Assembly: GCA_016841425.1 (NCBI GenBank) | Contig: JAENZE010000013.1 | Coordinates: 1 to 64,000 of the forward strand | Reading direction: 5' to 3' | DNA from: Syntrophomonas sp. | Lineage (GTDB): Bacteria > Bacillota > Syntrophomonadia > Syntrophomonadales > Syntrophomonadaceae | DNA length: 64,000 nt | Shown here: positions 1 to 8,474 of the stretch, piece by piece | Position numbering within the stretch: position 1 is the stretch's first letter | Layout of the letters: each line of letters opens with the position of its first letter | Position numbers and translations under genes: made by a program | The notes under the pieces: model-generated | The model's database searches: none | Seen by the model: the letters and a program-made list of their open reading frames with translations, nothing else | What the model was told of the DNA's origin: nothing

Positions 1-185
1 CAAGCAGTTAATGTTGTCCATGCGTAGACTGGGAGCAAGTGTATTTATGCATACCTGTTTACCTAAATAGACTTTTTCAGTGGTCTCGGACGGTTTGATT
101 TGTCATCGATTTGGATCACTTCTATGGTGGGAAATGACTACGGGAGTCTGGATCTAAGGAAAGGGGATACAGCTGAGCCCATCTG

Positions 186-947
186 TCACTCACAGGCCAG
201 CAGAGCTGCCCCTAGTGCTCCGGTATACTGACATAAATCAGGTATGATTATCTCACAGCCAAGCTCCTCGCAAAGAGCCCTTCTTACTCCATGGTTAATG
301 GCCACTCCACCGGTAAAAGCTACGTTCTCCTCTATTCCCAGCCGACGCGCCATTGCCGCTACTCTCTTTCCTACTGATTGATGAAGACCGGCGATAACGC
401 CATTCCTTGATATACCACTGGCAATTAGCCCTATTATTTCCGATTCCGCAAATACCGTGCACATACTATTTATACTTATCATCTGCGATCTATCTTCAGC
501 AAACGCCAGTTCACTTACATCCATGCCCAGAGCATTAGCAGTCACCTGCAAGAATCGCCCGGTACCAGCAGCGCATTTATCGTTCATGGCGAAATCAATC
601 ACCTGACCTGTTTCATTAACTTTTATAACCTTGCTGTCCTGACCGCCTATATCAATTATAGTCCTAACTTCCGGATATAAAATGGATACCCCACGTGCAT
701 GACATTTGATTTCTGTTACAGTCTTATCGGCATCAGATATTGCTATTCGGCCATATCCAGTAGCATAGATCCGGTAAATATCTGAACGATTAAGACCCGC
801 CTTATCTATCAGTCTTTCGATTAGCTGTCCCGCAGCATCACGAGGACTCCAGCCGGTTGGCATTATTTCACGGTAATGCTTTTGATTATCATGAATCAGT
901 ACCCCTTTGGATGCGGTAGAACCTATATCAAGACCAATACCTGCCAT
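186..947 (-). CDS. 2-hydroxyacyl-CoA dehydratase-type activase (ATP-dependent reductase, BadF/HgdC family)
   Basis: A 253-aa ASKHA-fold ATPase. Family members form homodimers with one [4Fe-4S] cluster at the interface and use ATP to push single low-potential electrons onto a partner iron-sulfur protein. The N-terminal phosphate loop GIGLDIGSTASKG (residues 3-15), a second ATPase motif DIGGQDSK (99-106), and the two cluster cysteines C125 (NDKCAAGTG) and C163 (NSMCTVFAESE) are all visible. Length is normal for the single-domain form. The ATG has an AGGAG site about 13 bases upstream. It is divergent from the double-cubane-type gene at 1389, which makes that protein its likely electron acceptor. 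No hgdA/hgdB pair is present, so a role in hydroxyglutarate fermentation is not supported. Family is certain; the exact partner is inferred from position. Confidence 0.92.
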   Translation of the reverse strand: MAGIGLDIGSTASKGVLIHDNQKHYREIMPTGWSPRDAAGQLIERLIDKAGLNRSDIYRIYATGYGRIAISDADKTVTEIKCHARGVSILYPEVRTIIDIGGQDSKVIKVNETGQVIDFAMNDKCAAGTGRFLQVTANALGMDVSELAFAEDRSQMISINSMCTVFAESEIIGLIASGISRNGVIAGLHQSVGKRVAAMARRLGIEENVAFTGGVAINHGVRRALCEELGCEIIIPDLCQYTGALGAALLACE

Positions 948-1388
948 ATTATCGGATCAACTCCTGTCTGAATACATTGTGTGGGCTTTAAGCCCCACTA
1001 TTATTTTTATTTATATTTATTATTATGTAATGGCAATACCATTATAACACAGCAGCATTTTTTTTGCTTGAGCTGACCTATCATGCTTTTATTATTGATT
1101 GAAGGTAGTAGTAGTATAACCTTTACTCTTGTATATTGCATAAATGCTGCCCTGTACATTCCAGCGGATTAGATTGGAGGCTCTGGAAAAATACGAATAA
1201 GTAATTGCCCTAGACGTTAACACTGCTTTAATTTTTTCATTCTGGGAAGATACTTATATTCATTATGGTTATATATATAATTTTTTATTGTTATTGTATG
1301 TTCCCGCTGGTAAAATACTAATTGGTATAATTGCTTTGTTTTTTGACCTAATTGTTGTCTTTTCAGATATATCGGAGGTGTAATATTA
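948..1388. promoter_or_regulatory. Divergent intergenic region of the activase/double-cubane pair
   Basis: A 441-base AT-rich gap between two divergent genes, so both promoters should lie here. A hairpin-forming GC patch followed by a T-rich run sits at about 990-1020, just upstream of the activase. A GGAGGTG ribosome site at 1374-1380 serves the plus-strand gene. I see no small reading frame with a convincing ribosome site and no clear -35/-10 pair that I would assign. Confidence 0.4.
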
Positions 1389-2672
1389 ATGGCAACCTAT
1401 CAGGAAATCAGACAGATGTGGTCTGATATCGGCATGGACCTGGAAAAACATGACGGTTTCCTCAATATCTTCCCTGGTATTTTCAAGAGAATCATTCAGC
1501 CTCAAGAAGGTCGGCCTGAAAAAATTGATTATTTTAATAAGGTAGTTACCAGCGTACATGGTCGGCGTCCTTATGAGCTTTTTGAGCATAAGCAAAAAGG
1601 TGGTAAGGTATTCGGTACCTACTGTGTTTATGTTCCGGACGAAGTTCTTCTGGCACTGGGCGGTATCAGCACCGGACTGTGCGGCGGAGACCAATTCTGG
1701 GTACCGGGCGGCGATAAATATCTCCCCGCTAATACCTGCCCCTTGATAAAGTCCTCCATGGGTTCACGCTTTGATAGAACTAGTCCTTTTTGCCAGGTAG
1801 CAGATATGTTTATTGGAGAAGCAACCTGTGATGGAAAGAAAAAAGCCTGGGAAATACTATCCCGAGATATACCTATGCATATTATGGAAGTACCGCAGAT
1901 GAAAAGGGAAAAAGACATTCAACGCTTTACCGAGGAAATCTGGCAGCTGGTAGAAAGCGCACAAGAACTAACCGGGAACCAGCTCAGATTTGATGCTCTG
2001 GCGGAGGGCATCGTAACTATTAACAACAAACGCAGAGCCCTTAATCGTCTTAATAGAACGCGTCAGGCAGCTCCTGTACCTATCAGCGGGAAAGATGCTC
2101 TCATGGTAATACAGGTAGCATTTTATGATGACCCGGTTCGTTTTACAGAGATGACCAATATTCTCTGTGATGAATTAGATGAAAGAATAAATAAGCAGGA
2201 AGGTCCTTTTCCTGCAGATACTCCCCGTATAGTGGTAACAGGAACGCCGATGGCCCTGCCCAACTGGAAACTGCATCACCTGATCGAAACGTCAGGCGCT
2301 GTTGTAGTTTGTGAAGAATCCTGTACTGGCACTCGTTATTTCGAAGAACTGGTTGATGAAAACCGCAGTGATTTGACGGGACAGATTACGGCTCTGGCAG
2401 AGCGGTATATGAAAACCAACTGTGCCTGTTTTACTCCTAATCAGGCCCGAGCGGAAGATGTCATTCGTTATGCTAAAGAGTTTAAAGCTGACGGAGTTAT
2501 TGATTATACCCTGCAGTTCTGCGGTTTATATTCCATTGAGAGTCACCTGCTCAGAGAAGCATTGAGAGAAGAGGGAATACCATTTCTTCACCTGGAAACT
2601 GATTATAGCGAACAGGATTCTGAGCAGCTGCGTACCAGAATAGAAGCATTTATAGAAATAATAAAAAACTAG
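1389..2672 (+). CDS. Double-cubane cluster-type protein (2-hydroxyacyl-CoA dehydratase subunit D family)
   Basis: A 427-aa member of the HgdB/FldC/BcrC superfamily occurring as a single gene, not an alpha/beta pair. Eleven cysteines are present (79, 98, 117, 135, 147, 260, 308, 312, 345, 347, 378). The clusters NTCPL, SPFCQ and EATCDG in the first domain and CEESC, TNCAC and QFCGLYS in the second domain suit the two-domain fold with iron-sulfur ligands from both halves. Single-subunit relatives paired with an activase include the double-cubane cluster protein of Carboxydothermus, which carries an [8Fe-9S] cluster and reduces small molecules such as acetylene. The divergent activase at 186-947 fits that pairing. 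GGAGGTG lies 8 bases before the ATG. Family is certain; the double-cubane subtype is inferred from single-gene architecture and cysteine number, and the physiological substrate is unknown. Confidence 0.85.
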   Translation: MATYQEIRQMWSDIGMDLEKHDGFLNIFPGIFKRIIQPQEGRPEKIDYFNKVVTSVHGRRPYELFEHKQKGGKVFGTYCVYVPDEVLLALGGISTGLCGGDQFWVPGGDKYLPANTCPLIKSSMGSRFDRTSPFCQVADMFIGEATCDGKKKAWEILSRDIPMHIMEVPQMKREKDIQRFTEEIWQLVESAQELTGNQLRFDALAEGIVTINNKRRALNRLNRTRQAAPVPISGKDALMVIQVAFYDDPVRFTEMTNILCDELDERINKQEGPFPADTPRIVVTGTPMALPNWKLHHLIETSGAVVVCEESCTGTRYFEELVDENRSDLTGQITALAERYMKTNCACFTPNQARAEDVIRYAKEFKADGVIDYTLQFCGLYSIESHLLREALREEGIPFLHLETDYSEQDSEQLRTRIEAFIEIIKN

Positions 2673-2804
2673 CCAGCCCGGAATGGTAAAAGGAGGATAC
2701 TATGGATTTAGTATAATCTGCATATCCGAAAGTCACGACAAAAAATGACAACCTGCCTGTCCATGTAAGTGAGAAGCCATTCCTCGCAGTCATCTAGAGG
2801 AGAA

Positions 2805-2837
2805 AATCCCCGGTGTAAACCGGGGATTACTTGTTTT
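2805..2837 (+). terminator. Intrinsic terminator after the double-cubane gene
   Basis: A perfect 9-bp stem, AATCCCCGG (2805-2813) pairing with CCGGGGATT (2820-2828), has a 6-base loop and is followed by ACTTGTTTTT. It ends the plus-strand transcript. Because the small minus-strand gene at 2854-3009 reads toward it, it may also act in that direction, though the U tract there is weaker. Confidence 0.8.
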
Positions 2838-2853
2838 TATCTGTCATTTAGCA

Positions 2854-3009
2854 TTATCGCACATCATTGCAGAGCTCTTCAGCTAAGCGTCTGCTTTGTT
2901 CTGACAATCGCATGGCCAGATCGGCTGCATCTTTATGCCGACCGGTAATCAAAGTAGACGCCAGGTCAGCAAGAATATTCTTAATTTCAAGAAACAATTT
3001 GGTTATCAT
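2854..3009 (-). CDS. Small hypothetical protein (51 aa)
   Basis: A 51-codon frame starts at an ATG whose upstream sequence AAGGGGTGG is a plausible ribosome site about 4 bases away, and it ends at TAA. The predicted protein is highly helical: MITKLFLEIKNILADL, then an alternating charged segment ending LSEQSRRLAEELCNDVR. No signal peptide or membrane segment is seen. The stop lies 17 bases from the hairpin at 2805-2828. I do not recognise a family. Good codon structure and the ribosome site argue for a real gene, but it could be spurious. Confidence 0.5.
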   Translation of the reverse strand: MITKLFLEIKNILADLASTLITGRHKDAADLAMRLSEQSRRLAEELCNDVR

Positions 3010-3144
3010 AAAACCACCCCTTGCGAGTGAAATAATCCTAACATACCTTAGCTGCTTTTATTGTATTATACAACCATATTATATACAATATTATTATCTT
3101 TTTATTATAAATACTCAAACCGGCCACTTTAATAATACTTGCAT

Positions 3145-3912
3145 TTATTCCATCTGCAATTCTAATAAGATAGGACAGTGATCCGATCCCATTACCTGGT
3201 CTAATATTCGGCAGTCCCTCACGTGTTTCATTAGTTCCTTACTCACGTAGAAGTAGTCAATTCTCCATCCTGCATTCCTTTCTCTGGCCATGGTCCTGTA
3301 GCTCCACCAGGAATACTGGATTTTTTTCGGGAACAGGCATCTGAAAGCATCGATATATCCTTTGTTCAGAAATGCATCCAGCAAGACTCTCTCCACTGGT
3401 AAAAATCCTGATCGGGTTTCATTCGCTTTAGGATTTTTTAAATCAATTTCCTGGTGAGCGGTATTAAAGTCCCCACAGATAATTAAGTGAGGTTGGTTTT
3501 TTTTCAAGGTATCACATAATTCCATTACTTTAGAATAGAAACGCAGCTTGTATTCTAACCTGCCTTGATTCTGCTGGCCGTTGGGGAAGTATATGTTTAA
3601 CAATATGAAATCATCATGGGTGCTGATGATTACCCGACCTTCATTATCAAACTCTTCTACGCCCAGATTAAATTCCACCGCCAGGGGCAGTTCTTTAACT
3701 AAAGTGGCTACTCCCGAATAACCCCTTCGTTTGGCAGCATTCCAGTAGCTGTTATATCCTGGTATGTCTGCCAGTTCTTTTTCAAGTTGATCAACATGGG
3801 CCTTGGTTTCCTGTAAACACAAGATATCTGGAGACTCATATTTGATCCAGTCCAGAAACCCCTTTTTTGCAGCAGCTCTAATACCATTAACATTCCAAGA
3901 ACATATCTTCAA
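3145..3912 (-). CDS. xth: Exodeoxyribonuclease III (AP endonuclease, ExoA/Xth family)
   Basis: A 255-aa EEP-fold nuclease that cuts DNA at abasic sites and degrades 3' ends in base-excision repair. The N-terminal MKICSWNVNGIRAAAKKGF, the metal-binding LQETK, the GDFNTAH catalytic motif, the WWSYR segment and the C-terminal GSDHCPI catalytic motif are intact. I choose the TTG at 3910-3912: it gives the family's standard N terminus and has GGGGAG 9 bases upstream. The ATG nine codons earlier (3937-3939) sits directly against the T tract of the mrp terminator and has no ribosome site. Confidence in function is high. Confidence 0.95.
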   Translation of the reverse strand: MKICSWNVNGIRAAAKKGFLDWIKYESPDILCLQETKAHVDQLEKELADIPGYNSYWNAAKRRGYSGVATLVKELPLAVEFNLGVEEFDNEGRVIISTHDDFILLNIYFPNGQQNQGRLEYKLRFYSKVMELCDTLKKNQPHLIICGDFNTAHQEIDLKNPKANETRSGFLPVERVLLDAFLNKGYIDAFRCLFPKKIQYSWWSYRTMARERNAGWRIDYFYVSKELMKHVRDCRILDQVMGSDHCPILLELQME

Positions 3913-3943
3913 ATTCTCACTCTCCCCTGTTTTACCCATTAAC

Positions 3944-3970
3944 TAAAAAGCCGGGGACTACACCCCGGCT
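3944..3970 (-). terminator. Intrinsic terminator between mrp and xth
   Basis: An 8-bp GC stem, AGCCGGGG (3949-3956) with CCCCGGCT (3963-3970), is followed on the minus strand by TTTTT. It sits 14 bases after the mrp stop and about 30 bases before the chosen xth start, so xth either has its own promoter inside this interval or depends on read-through. Confidence 0.85.
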
Positions 3971-3983
3971 CAAGCTTTTCAAT

Positions 3984-4829
3984 TTATGGTAATTTGGCCA
4001 CAATTTTGCCTATTATTTTTTCCATCTCATCTGATTGATACTCTTCGATTTTACCTGCATCAACCAGTTGATTTAGTTTCATATCCCAGGGAAGGCTTCC
4101 CAGGTAATCTATACCAGAGTCGCGAGCCACTGCTTCTCCTTGGTTCTGTCCAAATATTTCAATAATCTCATTGCAGTGAGGACAAATTGCATGGCTCATA
4201 TTTTCCACGATTCCCAGAATGGGAATATTCATCTTTTGAGTCATTTTGATAGTTTTCTTAACCACCATGAAAGCTAAATCCTGTGGAGAAGAAACTATAA
4301 CTATTCCATTTACCGGCAGTGATTGCATTACCGTTAACGGTACATCACCGGTACCAGGAGGAAGGTCCACTATCATATAGTCCAGGTCTCTCCAATCAAC
4401 TTCTCCCCAGAATTGATTAACCGCTCCGGCCAGCAGCGGTCCTCTCCAGATAACAGGATCATCTTCATTGGGAAGAAAGAAATTGATCGACATTAATTTG
4501 ATTCCCAGCCGAGTGGTAGGAGGTATTATTCCGTATTCTGAGGCTAGCATGCCCGTTTCTTTGCTCACTCCAAATGCTTTGGGCTGACTTGGTCCGGTTA
4601 TATCCGCATCCAGAACGCCGACAGTTTTACCCTGTCTGGCCAGGCTGGTGGCTATTAATCCAGTAACTGAGGATTTTCCTACTCCCCCTTTACCGCTCAT
4701 GACCACAATGACATTGCGAATGTTATTAAATGCCCCTAGAAGGCTTTTATCCTGCTTAGCTTCCCCACACTCGGCGGGATCTAAATTACAGTTTCCACTA
4801 GAAGCGCAGCTTCCGCATTGGTCCGACAT
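3984..4829 (-). CDS. Mrp/NBP35-type P-loop ATPase, iron-sulfur cluster carrier
   Basis: A 281-aa deviant-Walker NTPase of the Mrp/ApbC/Nbp35 family, which binds and transfers [4Fe-4S] clusters to apoproteins in the cytosol. The N terminus carries four cysteines (CGSC...C...C, residues 5-21), as in Nbp35. The deviant Walker A is SGKGGVGKS at about 45-53, followed by the DADITGPS switch, DLPPGTGD Walker B and a CPHC cluster-binding pair near residue 217. An AAAGGGGA site precedes the ATG. Such carriers would serve the many iron-sulfur enzymes of an anaerobe, including the double-cubane pair nearby (inference). Confidence 0.92.
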   Translation of the reverse strand: MSDQCGSCASSGNCNLDPAECGEAKQDKSLLGAFNNIRNVIVVMSGKGGVGKSSVTGLIATSLARQGKTVGVLDADITGPSQPKAFGVSKETGMLASEYGIIPPTTRLGIKLMSINFFLPNEDDPVIWRGPLLAGAVNQFWGEVDWRDLDYMIVDLPPGTGDVPLTVMQSLPVNGIVIVSSPQDLAFMVVKKTIKMTQKMNIPILGIVENMSHAICPHCNEIIEIFGQNQGEAVARDSGIDYLGSLPWDMKLNQLVDAGKIEEYQSDEMEKIIGKIVAKLP

Positions 4830-4943
4830 TTACATTCCCCTTTCCAATATAATTCATTTCTATTATACACCCTTATCCCTGTTTGTTAACAAGTATTTAA
4901 GGCATATGTCCTTTTTATTGCCCAAGTACAATTGTCAGGCATG

Positions 4944-5393
4944 TTAAATACCTTTACCAGCCATAACCTCAATTAGATGTATAAATTCTTGCCTAAAACG
5001 AGAATCATCCTGAAGAGTCCTTTTTTTGTTGCGTGTTGTTTTTATTTTTGATTCTCTGGCTTTCTGATTAACATATCTCTGCATCAATAGACTGTCAATA
5101 TTATCTATTGTATATATTTTGCCTCCCGGGTGGATAGCTTCCACACCTTTTTCCAATACCATAGCTGCTAACCCATAATCCTGGGTCACAAGAATGTCTC
5201 CTGCTAAAGCCATATTAACCAGGGCTATGTCAACCGATTGGGAGTAAGAATCGACCATTAATACCCGGGCATATGAGCTTTTAATTCCATGATGATGATT
5301 ACTTACCATTATTACTTCTATTTTATATTGTTTTGCAACTTCTTCAATAATATTCTTTACCGGACAGGCATCTGCATCAACCAGTATCCTCAT
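4944..5393 (-). CDS. YaiI/YqxD family protein (UPF0178, DUF188)
   Basis: A 149-aa protein with the diagnostic N terminus MRILVDADACPVK and the later segment DILVTQDYGLAAMVL. This family is a PIN-domain-like group of unknown function; the conserved acidic residues of DADACP and TQDYG would make up the putative metal site. The tail is basic (KTTRNKKRT), which suggests nucleic-acid contact. It lies 3 bases after the stop of the PPC-domain gene upstream, so the two are probably cotranscribed. Family assignment is strong; function is not established. Confidence 0.88.
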   Translation of the reverse strand: MRILVDADACPVKNIIEEVAKQYKIEVIMVSNHHHGIKSSYARVLMVDSYSQSVDIALVNMALAGDILVTQDYGLAAMVLEKGVEAIHPGGKIYTIDNIDSLLMQRYVNQKARESKIKTTRNKKRTLQDDSRFRQEFIHLIEVMAGKGI

Positions 5394-5396
5394 AAT

Positions 5397-5843
5397 TCAA
5401 TCCCCTTCTATACAAAGGGCTTTTACCTGCAGATTAGGATCCAGTTTTCTCCGGGCAGTAATACCTTCTAATTCTAAAACTACTGCCTCTACCACCAGAT
5501 ATACTTCCAGGTCCTGTCTTAAACATCCGGTAATACTACTGTCGCTTCGGCCTGCTGCCCCATGGATGTGCAGGGCCGGATTATCCTTATCATCGCGGAA
5601 CAAGGTTCCAAGGGCTGCTATTTCCCTTCCGTCATTAAAATAATGCTCAATAGCTGGAGGAGGTATGATACATTCTCTGGGTCCCAATACCATACTGCCC
5701 TGTTTCAGCGCACCAATAAGCATTATAGCTGCTGAAGCTATGGCTTCCTTTTCGGCCAGTCTGCAAATTTCCTTGATTATATCATCGCCATGCTCCAATT
5801 TAACCAGAAATACCCTTCCCAGTCTGCCTGGCTGATATTTCAT
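5397..5843 (-). CDS. PPC domain-containing protein (DUF296)
   Basis: A 148-aa protein that is a single PPC/DUF296 domain, the fold also found in plant AT-hook proteins. Visible signature elements are the GRVFLVKLEHGDDI start, an internal GALKQGSMVLGP strand, the ALHIHGAAGR metal/trimer motif at about residues 91-100, and the closing EAVVLELEGI. Bacterial members are usually trimers; their role is unclear and DNA binding is often assumed without proof. AATGGAGGTG precedes the ATG. It forms a two-gene unit with the YaiI-type gene. Confidence 0.85.
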   Translation of the reverse strand: MKYQPGRLGRVFLVKLEHGDDIIKEICRLAEKEAIASAAIMLIGALKQGSMVLGPRECIIPPPAIEHYFNDGREIAALGTLFRDDKDNPALHIHGAAGRSDSSITGCLRQDLEVYLVVEAVVLELEGITARRKLDPNLQVKALCIEGD

Positions 5844-6020
5844 AAGGCACCTCCATTACGTTCTGTAACAGTTTAGCATATAAATGAAAGCTATTTCATC
5901 TTTTAAAGCATAATTGTTCTATTTCAAACTACATTTTCCTATCATAATGCCATCCCTTAGTGTAAGCTTTAAATAAACTCGACGTAATATAGGTTGAACG
6001 GATTTGGGGAGCTGATTGTT

Positions 6021-6617
6021 TTGACAAGCGACGAACTGCTAGCCATTAAATCTCTAGACGGCGACCTGGGAGCTTTTGAAGAATTGGTTAACCGCTTCAA
6101 AAATCGGGTATTCGCATTAGTTTACAGAATAGTAGGCCAGCAGCAGGAAGCAGAAGATGTAACCCAGGAAGTATTCTTAACCGTGTATGAGAAGCTATAT
6201 CAGTATGATACCAGTAAGAATTTTGCACCCTGGATTTTACGTATTGCTACTAATGCGAGTATTAGTGCTTTACGAAGAAAGAAGAAGGTGGTATTACTTA
6301 ACTTTGAAGAAACATACCCCAGTAATTATGAACTTAATACCGTTGCGTTTTCAACTGACCCTCATTTGATGTTCGAACGTAAGGAGCTTAAAAACGAAAT
6401 AGCTTCTGCCATTATGAAATTACCAGAAAACTATCGCGCAGTTATTACGCTTAGATATAATTTGGATTTAGATAACCAGGAGATCGCTGATATATTGGGA
6501 ATAAGCCGAGAAAATGTTGAAGTTAGAATTCACCGGGCTCGTAAAGCCCTGAGGAAAATTATCCTGCAGCAGAAGGAAGAAAGGGGGATGAAGCATGAAT
6601 TGTCAGCAAATCGATGA
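6021..6617 (+). CDS. ECF-type RNA polymerase sigma factor
   Basis: A 198-aa sigma-70 family regulator with only regions 2 and 4. Region 2 is visible as DLGAFEELVNRFKNRVFALVYRIVG through QEAEDVTQEVF, and region 4 as LPENYRAVITLRYNLDLDNQEIADIL with the helix-turn-helix ending SRENVEVRIHRARKALR. I place the start at the TTG at 6021, which has GGGGAG 9 bases upstream; an in-frame TTG at 5994 has no ribosome site. It overlaps the zinc-finger anti-sigma gene by 23 bases, the usual arrangement for a membrane-stress ECF pair. A self-directed promoter is expected upstream but I could not identify one firmly. Confidence 0.93.
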   Translation: MTSDELLAIKSLDGDLGAFEELVNRFKNRVFALVYRIVGQQQEAEDVTQEVFLTVYEKLYQYDTSKNFAPWILRIATNASISALRRKKKVVLLNFEETYPSNYELNTVAFSTDPHLMFERKELKNEIASAIMKLPENYRAVITLRYNLDLDNQEIADILGISRENVEVRIHRARKALRKIILQQKEERGMKHELSANR

Positions 6618-7662
6618 ATATCTGTTCGCCTATTGCGATGGAAAGATTTCCCCCGAGCTTCGTTCCATAATCGATGAACATCTAGCTGGCTGTGAGATCT
6701 GTCAGAATATAGCTGAATTTACTCGTATGGAAAACCAGATCCTGTCAGAAACCACAGGTATTCCAATATTGAGTGAGGACTTCACCAGCCGGGTTATGCA
6801 GTCTGTGCCTGGTCGGCCCTCAACTCCAGCTGGCAGTTCCACTGGTTGGCTGACCAGACTGCGCTCTTATCGTTTTTATCTGGGTGGAACAGTTGCTGCT
6901 GCTGTTATCCTGCTGGCACTTTACCTGCCAGGGTTAATTTCAGTAGATACTAGTATGGATTCAACCAATATGGCTGAGCGTTCAGCCTCTTCTGAGTCCG
7001 CTTCCGATCAAACAGCAAATATCCCGGGAACACATACCAGTACTCTGGGAAAATCCGAAAGTGATTCTGCTTCTGTTACCCAGGATAAAATTTCTGCTGA
7101 GGGCAATTTCCTGAGGTCTGCGGCCTCACCTGATGATAATACCATAGAAACCGAGCAAAAAATGGCTCCCCTGCTGGACATTAACCAGGACGATACTACT
7201 GCTAAAACTAAACAGGATAATACAGTATACGGATTATCTCTGCCGAAAGGGTTAGACAATGCTGACCAGGATTTTAGTACTGCGGAATTAGATTTACTAT
7301 CACTGCATCCGAATAATCTCCCAGCGGATTATAAAATAGAAAAAATTATAAATACCAGTTACAACGCCATAACTTATGTGTATAGAAATACTGTTAATAA
7401 CGAATCGCTGGAAATAACTGTCGCTCTGGCAGATGATGCTGTTATCATGAAGCAGTCTCTTTCAGACGGCTTAGGTGCCGGTGCTGATCAGGAATACATT
7501 CGCTCCGAGGCTGCTTTGCTTAATTCGGCTAATACCAGCATTTCTTATCAAGGTCGTTCTTTTGAAATCAATCTCAAGGCGGTTATGCCGCTGGAGAAGC
7601 TCCAAGAGCTGGCTAATTCAATTAAATTTAAGGAGGGATTGCCTGATGAACCTATCGATTAA
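6595..7662 (+). CDS. Transmembrane anti-sigma factor with N-terminal zinc-finger (zf-HC2) domain
   Basis: A 355-aa single-pass membrane protein. The N-terminal 45 residues form an anti-sigma zinc-binding domain with H29, C33 and C36 (HLAGCEIC) plus the leading MNCQQ cysteine. One transmembrane helix lies at about 99-115 (TVAAAVILLALYLPGLI). A Ser/Thr/Asp-rich linker of roughly 100 residues follows, then a folded extracytoplasmic domain (about 215-345) that I do not recognise. It should sequester the sigma factor encoded just upstream and release it after an envelope signal, probably by proteolysis. The start overlaps the sigma gene, and its own 3' end overlaps the SIMPL gene by 17 bases, so the three genes are translationally coupled. 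Confidence 0.88.
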   Translation: MNCQQIDEYLFAYCDGKISPELRSIIDEHLAGCEICQNIAEFTRMENQILSETTGIPILSEDFTSRVMQSVPGRPSTPAGSSTGWLTRLRSYRFYLGGTVAAAVILLALYLPGLISVDTSMDSTNMAERSASSESASDQTANIPGTHTSTLGKSESDSASVTQDKISAEGNFLRSAASPDDNTIETEQKMAPLLDINQDDTTAKTKQDNTVYGLSLPKGLDNADQDFSTAELDLLSLHPNNLPADYKIEKIINTSYNAITYVYRNTVNNESLEITVALADDAVIMKQSLSDGLGAGADQEYIRSEAALLNSANTSISYQGRSFEINLKAVMPLEKLQELANSIKFKEGLPDEPID

Positions 7663-8398
7663 TAAATCTAAAAATACAGTCTATTACCTGATTATTACCT
7701 GCATCCTGATGGTATTATTGGTTTTTGCTGCTGTCACCCCGGCCCAGGCCGAGGATATTACTGCTCCTAATGTGCCAGTAGTAGTAGTCAGCGCCACCGG
7801 TACTGTTAATGCTATTCCAGACCAGGCCCTAATTTCTATGGCGGTTCTGAAAACCGACCCCAATCTAAATAAAGCCCTGGAATCAAACAATTATACTACT
7901 GAAAAGGTACTCGCAGCATTGATAAATGCAGGGATAAGCAAGGATGATATTAAAACCTCAAATTTCAGTGTTTATCCAGAATATGATTATTCCGAGACCG
8001 GCCAGAATAAAATCAGATCCTACCAGGTGCGAAATGAGATATCAGTCCTGGTTAGGGATCTTAATAAAGTAGGTAGTATTCTTGATACTGCAATCAGCAG
8101 CGGAGCAAATACCCTTAATTATGTTAATTTCCAAAAAGCAGATACATCGGAGGCTGAGAACCAGGCTCTGGTTCAAGCTGTTAAAAGAGCGCGGGAAAAA
8201 GCAGTCATCTTATCTAAGGCAGCAGGTATGAATTTAGGCCGGTTAGTAAGCATCACTGAAGGGTATGGTCAGCCGGTGGTCTATGCCAACAGGGTCTATG
8301 CTGAAGATATTAAAGGCCTGGGAGGGGCAGCGGTTCCAATCAATCCCGGTGAACTACAGATAAACGCCAGTGTGACTATAATATATGAGATGAACTAA
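7646..8398 (+). CDS. SIMPL domain-containing secreted/envelope protein (DUF541)
   Basis: A 250-aa protein with an N-terminal signal-anchor (TVYYLIITCILMVLLVFAA, then a cleavage-like TPAQAED) and one SIMPL domain: VSATGTVNAIPDQALI, an NNYTTEKVLAAL helix, ISKDDIKTSNFSVYPEYDY, and a C-terminal QINASVTIIYEMN strand. SIMPL proteins (E. coli YggE type) are periplasmic or extracellular and linked to stress tolerance, without a known reaction. The start is the ATG at 7646 with AAGGAGGG at 7630-7637; an open frame continues upstream into the anti-sigma gene but has no start signal. Its place in the ECF operon suggests it is an effector of that envelope response. Confidence 0.88.
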   Translation: MNLSINKSKNTVYYLIITCILMVLLVFAAVTPAQAEDITAPNVPVVVVSATGTVNAIPDQALISMAVLKTDPNLNKALESNNYTTEKVLAALINAGISKDDIKTSNFSVYPEYDYSETGQNKIRSYQVRNEISVLVRDLNKVGSILDTAISSGANTLNYVNFQKADTSEAENQALVQAVKRAREKAVILSKAAGMNLGRLVSITEGYGQPVVYANRVYAEDIKGLGGAAVPINPGELQINASVTIIYEMN

Positions 8399-8439
8399 CA
8401 GCTTCCATTAGGCTGACATGATTTGGTTTGTTGAACCTA

Positions 8440-8474
8440 AAAGGCCCGCTGCAGATATTATGCAGAGGGCCTTT
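8440..8474. terminator. Bidirectional terminator between convergent genes
   Basis: The stem AAAGGCCC (8440-8447) pairs with GGGCCTTT (8467-8474), extended by an inner CTGCA/TGCAG helix. It lies between the convergent SIMPL and EF-G genes and is flanked by A and T runs on both sides. The further 100 bases up to 8585 hold no frame or signal I can support. Confidence 0.8.

Noticed and set aside
2-70. Open frame of 22 codons running in from the window edge and ending KQLMLSMRRLGA...CLPK
   Set aside because: It could be the end of a gene or transposase fragment, but 22 residues with no recognisable motif are not enough to support a feature.
1343-1371. TTGACC and GATATA with 17-base spacing ahead of the double-cubane gene
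   Set aside because: Transcription would start on top of the ribosome site, so it is unlikely to be the real promoter.
2690-2716. AAAGGAGG followed by ATG and only four codons (MDLV, stop)
   Set aside because: A strong ribosome site alone does not make a gene. It may be a remnant of a decayed gene or a tiny leader, with no further support.
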